Assembly (NCBI GenBank): GCA_947500825.1
Contig: CANMTR010000002.1
Location: forward strand, 186,001-250,000
Length of the DNA: 64,000 nucleotides
Source: an uncultured Paracoccaceae bacterium
Lineage (GTDB): Bacteria > Pseudomonadota > Alphaproteobacteria > Rhodobacterales > Rhodobacteraceae
Direction of reading: 5' to 3'
The notes beneath the pieces are model-generated. The model had not been told where the DNA came from, made no database searches, and worked only from the letters and a program-made list of their open reading frames with translations. A program made the position numbers and the translations under genes. Below are positions 54,598-63,973 of this stretch, piece after piece (position 1 is the stretch's first letter; every line of letters begins with the position of its first letter).

Positions 54598-55623
54598 TCA
54601 CGCCTCGTCGTAGACCACCTCGAGGGACGGTCTCTCCACCGACTTCGACCCGCGCATGTCCGCGTCCGTCGCCGGCTCCAGCACCACGTCGCCGCCAGTG
54701 TCCTTGCTGTCGAACAGGGCCAGAAGGCCGTCCTGATCGAGCGGCGTCGGCCGGCAGGGGGGCGCCAGGCCCACCTCCTCGGCGAGCTCCGCGAAGAGCC
54801 CCCCCCAGCGCGACGCGGCCGTGCCCACGATCTGGTAGTTCGCCGATTTCTTGCGCAGGTCGTCGTCCGCCGGGATCGCCGCCAGCACGGGGATGTCCAC
54901 CGACTTCGCGAAGGCCTGAGCCTCGCCGGAGTGGTCGTCCTTGTTGATGACGAGACCCGCGACGCCCACGTTGCCGCCCATCCTGCGGAAATACTCCACC
55001 GCCGAGCAGACGTTGTTGGCCACGTAGAGCGATTGCAGGTCGTTCGACGCGACCAGGATCACCTTCTGGGCCATGTCCCGCGCGATCGGCAGGCCGAAGC
55101 CGCCGCAGACCACGTCGCCCAGGAAGTCCAGCAGCACGTAGTCGAAGTCCCAGTCGTGGAAGCCGAGCTTCTCCAGAAGCTCGAAGCCGTGGATGATGCC
55201 GCGCCCGCCGCAGCCGCGGCCCACCTCGGGCCCGCCCAGCTCCATGGCGAAGACGCCGCCGCGCTTGAAGCACACGTCGCCGATGGCGACCTCCTCGCCG
55301 GCGAGCTTCTTCTTCGTCGAGGTTTCGATGATCGTGGGGCAGGCCTTGCCCCCGAACAGCAGGCTCGTCGTGTCCGATTTCGGGTCGCAGCCGATCAGAA
55401 GCACGCGCTTGCCCTGCTCGGCCATCATGTGGCTCAGGTTGGCCAGGGTAAAGGACTTGCCGATCCCCCCCTTGCCGTAGATCGCGATGATCTGGGTGTG
55501 CTTGGTGGGCTCGGCCTGGGGCACTTCCAGCGTCGGCTCGGCGAGCGGCTCGGCCGCTTCCTTGCGCAGCTTGGAATCGTAGTCGCTCAGATCCGGGACG
55601 TCTTTCGGGTCGTCGAGGCTCAT
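54598..55623 (-). CDS. bchX: Chlorophyllide reductase iron protein subunit X
   Basis: A 341-residue NifH-like reductase. The P-loop YGKGGIGKS spans residues 49-57. The two [4Fe-4S] cysteines are in [13 protein letters not shown] and [13 protein letters not shown]. It delivers electrons with ATP hydrolysis to BchYZ. The ATG overlaps the bchC stop by four bases. Confidence 0.97.
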   Translation of the reverse strand: MSLDDPKDVPDLSDYDSKLRKEAAEPLAEPTLEVPQAEPTKHTQIIAIYGKGGIGKSFTLANLSHMMAEQGKRVLLIGCDPKSDTTSLLFGGKACPTIIETSTKKKLAGEEVAIGDVCFKRGGVFAMELGGPEVGRGCGGRGIIHGFELLEKLGFHDWDFDYVLLDFLGDVVCGGFGLPIARDMAQKVILVASNDLQSLYVANNVCSAVEYFRRMGGNVGVAGLVINKDDHSGEAQAFAKSVDIPVLAAIPADDDLRKKSANYQIVGTAASRWGGLFAELAEEVGLAPPCRPTPLDQDGLLALFDSKDTGGDVVLEPATDADMRGSKSVERPSLEVVYDEA

Positions 55624-56561
55624 GCCACGTCCTTCCAGTCCAGTATCAGTTTCAGGCAGGCTGCATCCTCGAAGGCCGTGCGGTAGGCGTCTGGCGCATC
55701 GGCCGCCGGGCGGCGGTGGGTCACGAGGCCCTCGAGCGACAGGGTGCCCGCCTCGACCATGGCGCGGGTGGCGGCCATGTCCTCGAGCGTCCATTCGGCG
55801 GCCACGCGCAGCCGCGCCTCCTTCAGGAAGGCGGGCGGAAAGGCGAAGCCGATGGGTTGGTCGTAGAAGCCGGCAAGCACCACCTCGCCGCCCCTGGCGA
55901 TGCGCCCGATCAGGTCGGGAACCAGCTCGGCGCGCCCGCTCGCATCGACGATGGTGGCGTAGTCGCGGCGCGGATCGGCTTCGGGCGCGACCACCTCGTA
56001 GCCGCGCGCGCCGCCCTGACGGCGGGGGTCGATCTCCCACACCCGGGGCATGCCGCCGGCCGCGACCGTCAGCCGCGCGAGCAGGCGCCCAAGGGTGCCG
56101 TGGCCCACGATCAGGTCGGGCAGCTCGGCGCGGGGCCCGGCCAGCGCGTGCCGGGCCGTGGCCGCCAGGGCCAGGAGCGCGCCGGTCTCGCCCAGGCCCG
56201 CGTCAACTTTCGTCAGGCGGGTGCCGGGGGTGACGATTCGCTTCGCCGCTCCGCCGAACAGGCCCCGGACCTCGCCGAAGCAGTCGGCGCCGGGCACGAA
56301 GACGGTGTCGCCCACCGAGACGCCCGATCCGGGCCGTGCCTCGACCACCTCGCCCAGGCTCTCGTAGCCGGGCACCAGCGGGTATCCCATTCCCGGAAAG
56401 GAGGGCATCCGCCCGTCCCAGAACAGTTTCTCGGTGCCGCTGGAGATGCCGGAGGCGCGGATCTCGACCACCGCGTCGCCGTCGCCCGGATCGGCGAGGG
56501 TCACGTGGGCGAGGCCCAGTTCGCGGGGTCCGTCGAGGACGATGGCCGTTGTCTCCGTCAC
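55620..56561 (-). CDS. bchC: Bacteriochlorophyllide a dehydrogenase
   Basis: A 313-residue medium-chain dehydrogenase-like enzyme that oxidises the C3 hydroxyethyl group to acetyl in bacteriochlorophyll a synthesis. It starts at a GTG (56559-56561) behind [18 protein letters not shown] and the [11 protein letters not shown] nucleotide-binding region are visible. It heads the bchCXYZ-puf part of the superoperon under a promoter with two PpsR-type sites. Confidence 0.95.
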   Translation of the reverse strand: MTETTAIVLDGPRELGLAHVTLADPGDGDAVVEIRASGISSGTEKLFWDGRMPSFPGMGYPLVPGYESLGEVVEARPGSGVSVGDTVFVPGADCFGEVRGLFGGAAKRIVTPGTRLTKVDAGLGETGALLALAATARHALAGPRAELPDLIVGHGTLGRLLARLTVAAGGMPRVWEIDPRRQGGARGYEVVAPEADPRRDYATIVDASGRAELVPDLIGRIARGGEVVLAGFYDQPIGFAFPPAFLKEARLRVAAEWTLEDMAATRAMVEAGTLSLEGLVTHRRPAADAPDAYRTAFEDAACLKLILDWKDVA

Positions 56562-56605
56562 TGTCGCCTCCCTCTCCTGCCGGGCCGCGGGGCCGGTCCT
56601 ATGAG

Positions 56606-56649
56606 TGTCAGTTTAACTTTACACAATGGTCTGTCAACGCTGGATGACG
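56606..56649 (-). promoter_or_regulatory. bchC promoter with tandem PpsR/CrtJ sites
   Basis: TGT-N12-ACA at 56606-56623 is a perfect PpsR/CrtJ palindrome. Eight bases further, TGT-N12-ACG at 56632-56649 is a near match. On the minus strand a perfect -35 TTGACA (56632-56637) and a -10 TAAACT (56610-56615) are 16 bases apart, each inside one palindrome. The transcription start would be about 42 bases before bchC. This matches the described CrtJ control of bchC in Rhodobacter capsulatus. Confidence 0.8.
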
Positions 56650-56651
56650 CC

Positions 56652-57731
56652 TCAGGCGCACCATCCCTCCACCACCGTGGTCACGAAGGCCCGGCGGGGC
56701 CGATGCGCGCGGGTCCGGGCGAAGCCCGCGAGGCGCAGCATCTCCGCGATCCTCTCGGCGGACCGCGCCCGCCCCGTCCCCATGGCGGCGCAGTAGGTGG
56801 CGAAATAGACGTCGCCGGGCCGGTTCGGCCGGGCGCCTCCGGTCATCGGCTCGGAGACGATCACCCGCCCGCCGCCCGGCAACGCCGCGCGCACCCGCGC
56901 CAGCAGGTCCGCGACCGTCGCGTCGTCGTGGTCGTAGAGGACGCGCACCAGGCTCGCCGTGTCCGCGCCCCGGGGCAGCGGGCCGTCGCGGAACGAGGTA
57001 CCATGGAGGGCCACCCGCGCCGCGAGGTCGGGCGGCACCCCCTTCAGCACCTCGGGCAGGTCGACGAGCGTCGCGCGCAAGCCGGGACGCGCGGCGAGCG
57101 CGCGGGACAGGAACGCCCCAGTGCCGCCGCCCACGTCCATCAAATGCACGGCACGCGACAGGTCCACCTGCGCCAGCGTCTCCTCGGCCACGGGCACCTG
57201 GCTGTCGGCCATGAGGCGCGAATAGCGCTCCGCCGCCTCGGCCCCCGCCCCGCCGCCGAAGACGTAGGGCCAGAAGCGGGCCAGTTCCGGCTCCGTCTCG
57301 CCCTTGAGGAAGGCCACCGGATCGGCCAGGTCGCGGTAGAGGATGTCGTGGTGGGCGATCATGTCCACGAGTCCCGGCACCCCCACCAGCGCCGCCCCCC
57401 GCGCGGTGGCCCGGAACCGCCCGCGCCGCAGGGACAGAAGGCCCATCGCCGCCCCCGCCCGCAGGAGCATGTCGGCGCGGTCCGGGGCCAGGCCCAGGCG
57501 CGGGGCCATCTCGGCGGCCGTGGCGGGCGCCTCGACCAGCGCCGCGATCGCGCCCGTCTCCACCAGCGCGCGCAGCATCTGGCTCTGGACGAAGCCCGAG
57601 ACGAGGTCGAAGATCGCCGCCCCCTCGCGCCGCACGAAGGGGCGTGTCAGGGGAAACCTCGCGGCCCAGGCCTGGAACGCGGGGTCCGACAGGCGCGCGC
57701 GCCACGCCGACCACCCGCGCGGGGGCCTCAT
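56652..57731 (-). CDS. crtF: Hydroxyneurosporene O-methyltransferase
   Basis: A 359-residue SAM-dependent methyltransferase with an N-terminal winged-helix dimerisation domain and the SAM motif VHLMDVGGGTGAFL. It methylates the C1 hydroxyl of acyclic carotenoids in the spheroidene route. Its ATG overlaps the crtE stop, and its stop lies just before the bchC promoter. Confidence 0.94.
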   Translation of the reverse strand: MRPPRGWSAWRARLSDPAFQAWAARFPLTRPFVRREGAAIFDLVSGFVQSQMLRALVETGAIAALVEAPATAAEMAPRLGLAPDRADMLLRAGAAMGLLSLRRGRFRATARGAALVGVPGLVDMIAHHDILYRDLADPVAFLKGETEPELARFWPYVFGGGAGAEAAERYSRLMADSQVPVAEETLAQVDLSRAVHLMDVGGGTGAFLSRALAARPGLRATLVDLPEVLKGVPPDLAARVALHGTSFRDGPLPRGADTASLVRVLYDHDDATVADLLARVRAALPGGGRVIVSEPMTGGARPNRPGDVYFATYCAAMGTGRARSAERIAEMLRLAGFARTRAHRPRRAFVTTVVEGWCA

Positions 57732-58600
57732 TCGCCGGGCAGGCGCATCGCCGCGCGGGGGGCGAGCTGGCGGGCGGTGCGGGTGACCATCTCCGCCAGC
57801 ATCGCCTCGCCCGGGCAGGACGGGATCGAGGCGATGGCCCCCGACAGGATGTCGTCGAGCCGCCGCGCCGCGCCCTCCAGGCCCAGCGCCGCCACCGCGT
57901 TGGGCCGGCCGTGCAGGCCGTCCTGGCCCGCGGGCTTGCCCAGGGTCTCGGCGTCGAGGAGCGCGTCGCGCAGGTCGTCGGCCACCTGGAACGCGGCGCC
58001 GATCCGGTCGCCCAGCTCGTCCCAGGGCTCTGGGTCCTGCCCCGCGGCCTGGGCGCCCATCCGCGTGGCGGCGATGAAGAGCGCGCCCGTCTTGGCCCGG
58101 TGATAGGCGCCCAGGTCGATCTGCGGCTCGCTCTCCCAGCCCTGCCCGGCGCAGATCCCGTTCGGCATCCCCGTGCGCTCCGACAGGCAGCGCACCAGCC
58201 CCAGCGCCCGGTCGGGCGCCTCCGCCCCCGCGCGCGCCAGAACGTCGAAGGCCATGACGATCAGGCTGTCGCCCGTCAGGACCGCCAGCGGCTCGGAAAA
58301 GCCGCGATGGACCGAGGGCTTGCCGCGCCGGGTGTCGGCGTCGTCGAAGCAGGGCAGGTCGTCGTGCACCAGGCTCGCGCAGTGGATCAGCTCCAGCGCG
58401 GCGGCGGCGGCGTCCGTCACCGCGGGCCGGTCGTCGCCGCAGGCCGTGGCCACCGACATCAGGATCGTCGGCCGGATCCGCGCGCCGCCGGGCGTGCAGG
58501 CATAGTCCAGCGCCCGGGCGAGCTGAGCGGGCGCGGGCGCGGCGGCGCCGCGGCGCAGCGCCGCGCCCAGGGCGGCGTCGATACGGGGGGAAAAGGACAT
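57728..58600 (-). CDS. crtE: Geranylgeranyl diphosphate synthase
   Basis: A 290-residue polyprenyl synthase with first aspartate-rich motif DDLPCFDDAD and second motif DDLRDALLD. It makes GGPP for carotenoids and the phytyl tail. CAGGAGCGTC precedes the ATG at 58600; a slightly longer reading begins at 58618. It is divergent from crtD. Confidence 0.95.
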   Translation of the reverse strand: MSFSPRIDAALGAALRRGAAAPAPAQLARALDYACTPGGARIRPTILMSVATACGDDRPAVTDAAAAALELIHCASLVHDDLPCFDDADTRRGKPSVHRGFSEPLAVLTGDSLIVMAFDVLARAGAEAPDRALGLVRCLSERTGMPNGICAGQGWESEPQIDLGAYHRAKTGALFIAATRMGAQAAGQDPEPWDELGDRIGAAFQVADDLRDALLDAETLGKPAGQDGLHGRPNAVAALGLEGAARRLDDILSGAIASIPSCPGEAMLAEMVTRTARQLAPRAAMRLPGE

Positions 58601-58637
58601 GACGCTCCTGACTGTCAACCGGGGCGCGGCCCCCTAG

Positions 58638-58655
58638 TGTCAATCAGTCTGGACA
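58638..58655. promoter_or_regulatory. PpsR/CrtJ site between crtE and crtD
   Basis: TGT-N12-ACA is perfect in the 84-bp gap between divergent crtE and crtD. Further TGTCAA half sites are at 58613 and 58670. A repressor here could control both directions. Confidence 0.7.
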
Positions 58656-58684
58656 GAGCCCCCCTCCCCTGTCAACGTCCCGCC

Positions 58685-60229
58685 ATGAGCCGGGACAATG
58701 CGATCGTGATCGGCGCCGGGATGGGCGGTCTCGCGGCGGCGATGCGGCTGGCCGCCGCCGGGCTCGCGGTCGACCTGTTCGACGCCGGCGAGGCACCGGG
58801 CGGCAAGATGCGCACCTTCCCCTCCGCCGCCGGGCCGGTCGATGCCGGGCCCACCGTGCTGACCTTGCGCGAAGTGTTCGACGATCTGTTCGCCGATTGC
58901 GGCCTGCGGCTCGACGACCACGTGTCGCTGGTGCGCGAGCCGGTGCTGGCGCGCCATTTCTGGCCCGACGGATCGACGCTCGACCTCACCGGAGACGAGG
59001 CAGCCGACGCGGAGGCGATCGCGGCGCTGTCGGGCGCCCGCGCCGCGCGCCAGTTCCGCCGCGTCTCGGCCGAGACGCGGCGGCTCTGGGCCGCGTTCGA
59101 CGCGCCGGTGATGCGCGCGCCCCGCCCGCGCCTCGCGCCCATCGCGGTGCGGGTGGCCGCCGACCCCGCGCTGCTGCGCGCCATGGCGCCGCTGTCGTCC
59201 ATGGCCGGCCACCTGCACCGGCGGTTCGACGACCCGCGCCTGGCGCAGCTCTTCGGCCGCTACGCCACCTATGTGGGGGCTGCGCCTGCGCGCGTCCCCG
59301 CGCTCCTGTCGCTCGTCTGGCAGGCCGAGGCGCGGGGCGTCTGGCGGGTGGAGGGCGGCATGGGCGCGCTCGCCGCCGCCATGGCCCGCGCGGCCGAAAG
59401 CCTGGGTGCGCGCCTCCACCAGGCCGCCCCCGTCGCCCGGATCGAGGACGGCCCGTGCGTGGTGCTCGAGGACGGCAGCCGCCACGCCGCCGGGCGCGTG
59501 GTGTTCGCGGGCGACCCGCGCGCGCTCCATGCGGGGCTTCTCGGCCCCGCGCCGGCGGCGGTCGTGCCCCGCGCGGGCGTGGAGCCGCGTAGCCTCTCGG
59601 CGGTGGTCATGGCCTTCGCGGCCACGCCGCGGGGGGTGGACCTGCACCACCACAACGTCTTCTTCGGCGCCGATCCGAAAACGGAGTTCGGCCCCATCGC
59701 GCGGGGCGAGCCGCCACGCGACCCCACGATCTATGTCTGCGCTCAGGACCGCGGCACCGGGCGCGCGCCGCCCACGCCCGAGCGCTTCGAGACCATCGTC
59801 AACGCCGCCCCCCTGCCCCCGACGGAGGAGAGCCCCCCATGGTTCGACCGGACGATCCCCCTTCTCGCGCGGAGGGGGCTGCACCTCGACCCGGCCCCCG
59901 GGCAACGGGAAACGGCAACGCCCCGGGACTTCGCGCGGCGTTTTCCGGGGTCCCTCGGCGCGATCTACGGCCGCTCCCCGGAGGGAACGACGGCGACATT
60001 CCGCCGCCCGACGGCCCGGACGGCGATGGCGGGGCTCTACCTGGCGGGGGGCGGGGTGCATCCGGGAGCGGGCGTGCCGATGGCGGCGCTCTCCGGGAAG
60101 CACGCGGCAGACGCGATTCTCAGCGACCGACCTTCGACCTCGACGTGCCCCCGGACGGCTACGCCTGGTGGTACGTCGACGGGATCTCCGACGACGGCGC
60201 GCGCGCCGTCTCGGTCATCGGGTTCATAG
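58685..60229 (+). CDS. crtD: 1-hydroxycarotenoid 3,4-desaturase (methoxyneurosporene dehydrogenase)
   Basis: A 514-residue FAD-dependent carotenoid desaturase with the N-terminal dinucleotide motif VIGAGMGGLAAAMRLAAAG and the C-terminal GLYLAGGGVHPGAGVPMAALSGK motif. The conserved fold ends near residue 481; the remaining Ser/Thr/Arg-rich tail is read through the start of crtC in another frame, so the two genes overlap by about 85 bases or more. Confidence 0.93.
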   Translation: MSRDNAIVIGAGMGGLAAAMRLAAAGLAVDLFDAGEAPGGKMRTFPSAAGPVDAGPTVLTLREVFDDLFADCGLRLDDHVSLVREPVLARHFWPDGSTLDLTGDEAADAEAIAALSGARAARQFRRVSAETRRLWAAFDAPVMRAPRPRLAPIAVRVAADPALLRAMAPLSSMAGHLHRRFDDPRLAQLFGRYATYVGAAPARVPALLSLVWQAEARGVWRVEGGMGALAAAMARAAESLGARLHQAAPVARIEDGPCVVLEDGSRHAAGRVVFAGDPRALHAGLLGPAPAAVVPRAGVEPRSLSAVVMAFAATPRGVDLHHHNVFFGADPKTEFGPIARGEPPRDPTIYVCAQDRGTGRAPPTPERFETIVNAAPLPPTEESPPWFDRTIPLLARRGLHLDPAPGQRETATPRDFARRFPGSLGAIYGRSPEGTTATFRRPTARTAMAGLYLAGGGVHPGAGVPMAALSGKHAADAILSDRPSTSTCPRTATPGGTSTGSPTTARAPSRSSGS

Positions 60230-61059
60230 GGTCGGTCTTCTCGCCCTGGTACCGCTGGTCGGGGCGGGCCAACCCGGCCGACCACGTCTGCATGAACGTC
60301 GCCACCTACGGGCCGGGCGGCCGCTTCGCCATGACCGATCGGGGCGAGGCGGCCCTGGGCCGCAGCCGCGACCGGCTGACGATCGGCCCCTCCTCCATGA
60401 CGTGGGAGGACGGGCGCCTGACGATCGAGATCGACGAGATCAGCTCGCCGCCCCTGGTCTCGCGGATGCAGGGCACGGTGACGGTCACGCCCGTCGGCGT
60501 CAGCGACCGCGAGCTGCCCCTCACCCCCGACGGCGCCCATGTCTGGCGCCCCTTCGCCCCCTCGGCCCGGATCGAGGTGGACCTCGGCCCGCGCGGGCGC
60601 TGGTCCGGGCATGGCTACTTCGACGCCAATTTCGGCACCCGCGCGCTGGAGGCGGACTTCTCGCGCTGGAGCTGGGGACGCTTCCCGCTCGCGGACGGCG
60701 GCGCGGCCTGCTTCTACGACGCGGTGCGCCGCGACGGGACAGACCTCTCCGCCGGCATCCGCTTCGCGGCCGACGGCACCGCCCGGGAAACGCCGCCGCC
60801 GCCGCGCCAGCCGCTCCGCCGCTCGCTGTGGGGCCTGGGCCGGGAGACGCGGGGCGAGCCCGGCGCCCCGCCCCGCCAAGCGCTGGCGATGCTCGACGCG
60901 CCGTTCTACTGCCGCTCGGCGGTCACCACCACGCTCGAGGGGCACGAGACCACCGGCGTGCACGAGGCGCTGGACCTCGACCGGTTCCGGTCGAGGTGGC
61001 TGATGCCCATGCTGGCGGTGCGGGTTCCGCGCCGCCGGCACTGGGGCCCGGTCAGCTGA
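60145..61059 (+). CDS. crtC: Carotenoid 1,2-hydratase
   Basis: CrtC adds water at C1 of neurosporene or lycopene. The product shows GYAWWYVDGISDDG, VIGFIGSVFSPWYRWSG and WGRFPLADGGAACFYDAV, all typical. The annotated GTG gives 304 residues but starts within the conserved N-terminus. Conserved-looking residues continue upstream (TFDLD) with no ATG, GTG or TTG in frame until 59839, so the true start is unsettled: a rare codon, a frameshift from crtD or a sequence error are possible. The 3' end overlaps the mscS gene by eight bases. Confidence 0.85.
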   Translation: MPPDGYAWWYVDGISDDGARAVSVIGFIGSVFSPWYRWSGRANPADHVCMNVATYGPGGRFAMTDRGEAALGRSRDRLTIGPSSMTWEDGRLTIEIDEISSPPLVSRMQGTVTVTPVGVSDRELPLTPDGAHVWRPFAPSARIEVDLGPRGRWSGHGYFDANFGTRALEADFSRWSWGRFPLADGGAACFYDAVRRDGTDLSAGIRFAADGTARETPPPPRQPLRRSLWGLGRETRGEPGAPPRQALAMLDAPFYCRSAVTTTLEGHETTGVHEALDLDRFRSRWLMPMLAVRVPRRRHWGPVS

Positions 61060-63403
61060 ACTCGCCCGCGCCGCTGGGCGTGTCGCGGCTCGGGAGGGCG
61101 GCCCGGTCGTCGTCCCCGGCCTGGGGCGCCCCCTTGCCGGGCTCGCGCGGCCCGGAGTCGTCGTCCCGGCGGGCGGTGCTCTCCACCCGGCCCTCGATCT
61201 GGGCGCGGCTGTGGACGTTGAAGGTCTGGGTCGAGCCGTCCTTCGCCTCGCCGAGATAGATCGTCTGGTGCGGGAACGGGATCTCGATCCCACGCTCGTC
61301 GAAGACGCGCTTGCATATCTCGATATAGGCCCGCCCGATCCCCCACTGGGCGCCCGGCACGCACTTGATCCGCGCCCGGCAGATCACGGCGGAGCCCGCC
61401 AGCTCCTGCACGCCGAACCATTCCAGGTCGCCGATGACGCTGGGGGCGCGTTCCGCGTCGCCGCGCAGCTCCTCGAAGGCGTCGAGCATGGCCGTCTTCA
61501 CCTCGTCCACGTTCTCGCGGTAGGCCACGCCCATGTCGCAGACGTAGTAGCCGAAGTCGCGCACGTAGTTCGACACCATGTCGACGCTGGAGAACGGGAT
61601 GATGTGGTAGGTCCCGGTCAGGTCGCGCAACGAGACGGAGCGGATCGTGAGACGCTCCACCGTGCCGGTGGTGCCGCCCACGGTGACTACGTCGCCCACG
61701 TTCATCGCGTTCTCGAACTGGATGAAGATGCCGGTGATGATGTCCTGCACCATCTTCTGGGCGCCGAAGCCGATGGCCAGGCCCAGCACGCCGGCCGAGG
61801 CCAGCAGCGGCCCGATATTGAGCCCGATCTCGGCCAGGACGAACATCAGCGTGATAATGAGGAGCGCGATGGTGGCCGCGTTGCGCCCCAGGGTCAGGAG
61901 GGTATTCTCGCGGGCCGAGGCCACCTGGCCGTATTCCGGGTTCAGGCGGTAATCCACGTAGGAGGTCAGCGCCAGCCACAGGGCGAAGGCAACGAGCAGG
62001 ATCAGCACCACCGAGAACACGGTGCCGGTGAGCTGCAGGCCGACCTGGCTGACCATCCATTCGCGCAGCGAGACGATGCTGATCGCATCGAGCGCGAAGA
62101 GCACGACGAAGGCCACGATGAGCAGGCGCACCACGAACAGCGCTCGGGGAACGAAGCGGTTGAGGCGCCCCTCCAGGAGCGGCAGGCGCTGGTTGACGTG
62201 GGGCGGCACGCGCACGCCGCTCCGCATCAGGCGGCTGAGGAAGGTCGATAGCGCGATCCCCGCGAGCACCACCAGCACCACCTGCCCCGAGGTGATGAGC
62301 GTGCGGAACACCAGCCGCGGCGGGCTGGCCAGCACCACAGCGAACATCCCCAGCAGGTAGGCCAGGACCGGCCAGTGCCAGCGCCGCGCCGCCCAGGCGA
62401 GCCAGCCGCCGCCGCCCCCGCCGGTGATCCCTGTCTCGCCTGTCATCCAGTCGGCCAGCCGGCGGCGGTTGCGCAACACCAGAATCGCGGCGGCCAGCAC
62501 CACCGTCAGCGCGATCAGCGCCGAGACGGCCGACCCCGTCAGGGTCGAGACCTGCGCGCTCACGATCGGCACGACCAGAAGCTGGCCGTAGCCCACGAGG
62601 CTGACGATCACGGTGACCCAGCGCGTCAGGTTGCGCGCGACGCCGTCCGACATGGGCAGCGGCCGCAGCCCCGAGGCGGAGGGAGACAGGACCATCCGCA
62701 CGCCGACCTTGACGATCTCCACGATCAGGAACGCGTTGAGATAGAGCGTCTGCCGGATGCCGATCTCGCCGAAATCACCCAGCGCCAGCAGCGCCAGCAG
62801 GTAGCCCGCCGCCCAGGCGACGACGACGATCATCAGGTCGATCACCGCCGAGAGGAGCCACAGGGCGGCGCGCAACGCGCCGGGCCCCTCTCGCGCGGTC
62901 CGGCCCAGGCGGGCATAAAGGGCCATCGCCGCGCCCCGCAGGAGCAGGAACGACGCCACGGTGCCCACGATCACGAGGACGAGCTCGCCCACCGTGTCCA
63001 TGATCACCGCCAGGCTCAGGCCCTCGAGCCCGTCGAACAGCGCCGGCGCGGCCGTCGCCCTGTCCCACAGGGACGTGGCCCGCTCGGCGATCCCCTCGGC
63101 CGCGTCCTGGGTCAGGAACGCCACCCGGCGGCCGAACGACATCGCCTCGTTGGCCGCCGCCGGCACGCCGGTGGCCTCCGCCGCCTCGTCGAGGGCCGAT
63201 GCGCCGGCCTCGCCCGTGGCGCGCAGCCGCTCCACCAGGTCGGCGCGGGCGGCGTCGTCCTCGATCACGTCGATCAGCAGGTCCACGTCCGAGCGGGGCG
63301 CGTCCGTCCCCGGTCCGCCCGCCTCCTGGGCCGGGACGGGCGCGCCGAGGAAAGTGAACAGGAGGGCGAGAAGCGGCAGCAGCCGCCCGGGGAGTGTCGT
63401 CAT
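61052..63403 (-). CDS. Large MscS-family mechanosensitive channel
   Basis: A 783-residue protein with a signal peptide (cleavage near APVPAQ), a periplasmic helical region, about ten membrane helices and a C-terminal MscS domain. The pore helix is ASAGVLGLAIGFGAQKMVQD, and the beta domain begins NAMNVGDVVTVGGTTGTVE. A Pro/Asp/Arg-rich tail ends the protein. It resembles the YbiO/YjeP class that opens under membrane tension. It lies between crtC (convergent, 8-base overlap) and tspO (same strand, 13-base gap). Confidence 0.93.
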   Translation of the reverse strand: MTTLPGRLLPLLALLFTFLGAPVPAQEAGGPGTDAPRSDVDLLIDVIEDDAARADLVERLRATGEAGASALDEAAEATGVPAAANEAMSFGRRVAFLTQDAAEGIAERATSLWDRATAAPALFDGLEGLSLAVIMDTVGELVLVIVGTVASFLLLRGAAMALYARLGRTAREGPGALRAALWLLSAVIDLMIVVVAWAAGYLLALLALGDFGEIGIRQTLYLNAFLIVEIVKVGVRMVLSPSASGLRPLPMSDGVARNLTRWVTVIVSLVGYGQLLVVPIVSAQVSTLTGSAVSALIALTVVLAAAILVLRNRRRLADWMTGETGITGGGGGGWLAWAARRWHWPVLAYLLGMFAVVLASPPRLVFRTLITSGQVVLVVLAGIALSTFLSRLMRSGVRVPPHVNQRLPLLEGRLNRFVPRALFVVRLLIVAFVVLFALDAISIVSLREWMVSQVGLQLTGTVFSVVLILLVAFALWLALTSYVDYRLNPEYGQVASARENTLLTLGRNAATIALLIITLMFVLAEIGLNIGPLLASAGVLGLAIGFGAQKMVQDIITGIFIQFENAMNVGDVVTVGGTTGTVERLTIRSVSLRDLTGTYHIIPFSSVDMVSNYVRDFGYYVCDMGVAYRENVDEVKTAMLDAFEELRGDAERAPSVIGDLEWFGVQELAGSAVICRARIKCVPGAQWGIGRAYIEICKRVFDERGIEIPFPHQTIYLGEAKDGSTQTFNVHSRAQIEGRVESTARRDDDSGPREPGKGAPQAGDDDRAALPSRDTPSGAGEFS

Positions 63404-63416
63404 GGGGAGGTGTCCG

Positions 63417-63884
63417 TCAGGTGGCGATGGAGCGGCCGCGGTTCATCTGCCACACGGCCGCGTTGAGCGCGAAGGCGATGGTGACCCAGAGCAGATAGGG
63501 CACGAAGAGCAGGCCCGCGATCAGGTCGAGCTGCAGGAACTGCCACAGGGTGGCGAGCACCGCGATCCACAGGATGCCGATCACCACGAGCCCCGCCTTC
63601 ATGCGGTGCAACCCGAAGAAGACCGGCGTCCAGAGCGTGTTGAACGCGATCTGCACCGCGAAGGCGGCCATGGCATGGCCGCTCGCATCCAGCGGCGCGG
63701 CCCGCGCCGCCGCCACGGCGATGCCGACGTAGAGCGCCGTCCACACCACCGGGAAGGCCCAGTTGGGCGGTGTCCAAGACGGCTTCGAGAGGCTCTCGTA
63801 CCACGATCCGGGCTGGAACATTGCCCCCGTCGCGGCCGCGCCGCAGCAGGCCAGCAGAAAGATGAGAACGAGGGACCAATCCAT
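63417..63884 (-). CDS. tspO: TspO/MBR tryptophan-rich sensory protein
   Basis: A 155-residue five-helix membrane protein with SLSKPSWTPPNWAFPVVWTALY and FNTLWTPVFFGL, the family signature. In Rhodobacter TspO (CrtK) binds porphyrins and controls photosynthesis gene expression with oxygen; it normally sits next to crtC in the carotenoid cluster. Here an MscS gene lies between them. Confidence 0.96.
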   Translation of the reverse strand: MDWSLVLIFLLACCGAAATGAMFQPGSWYESLSKPSWTPPNWAFPVVWTALYVGIAVAAARAAPLDASGHAMAAFAVQIAFNTLWTPVFFGLHRMKAGLVVIGILWIAVLATLWQFLQLDLIAGLLFVPYLLWVTIAFALNAAVWQMNRGRSIAT

Positions 63885-63973
63885 GCGCGGCAGATAACAC
63901 GCGCCTCCCCCGGGTCCAGCCCCGCTCGAGAGATCGGCTTTCGCTCGCCGCGCGAGCGGGATAATCGGACCGC

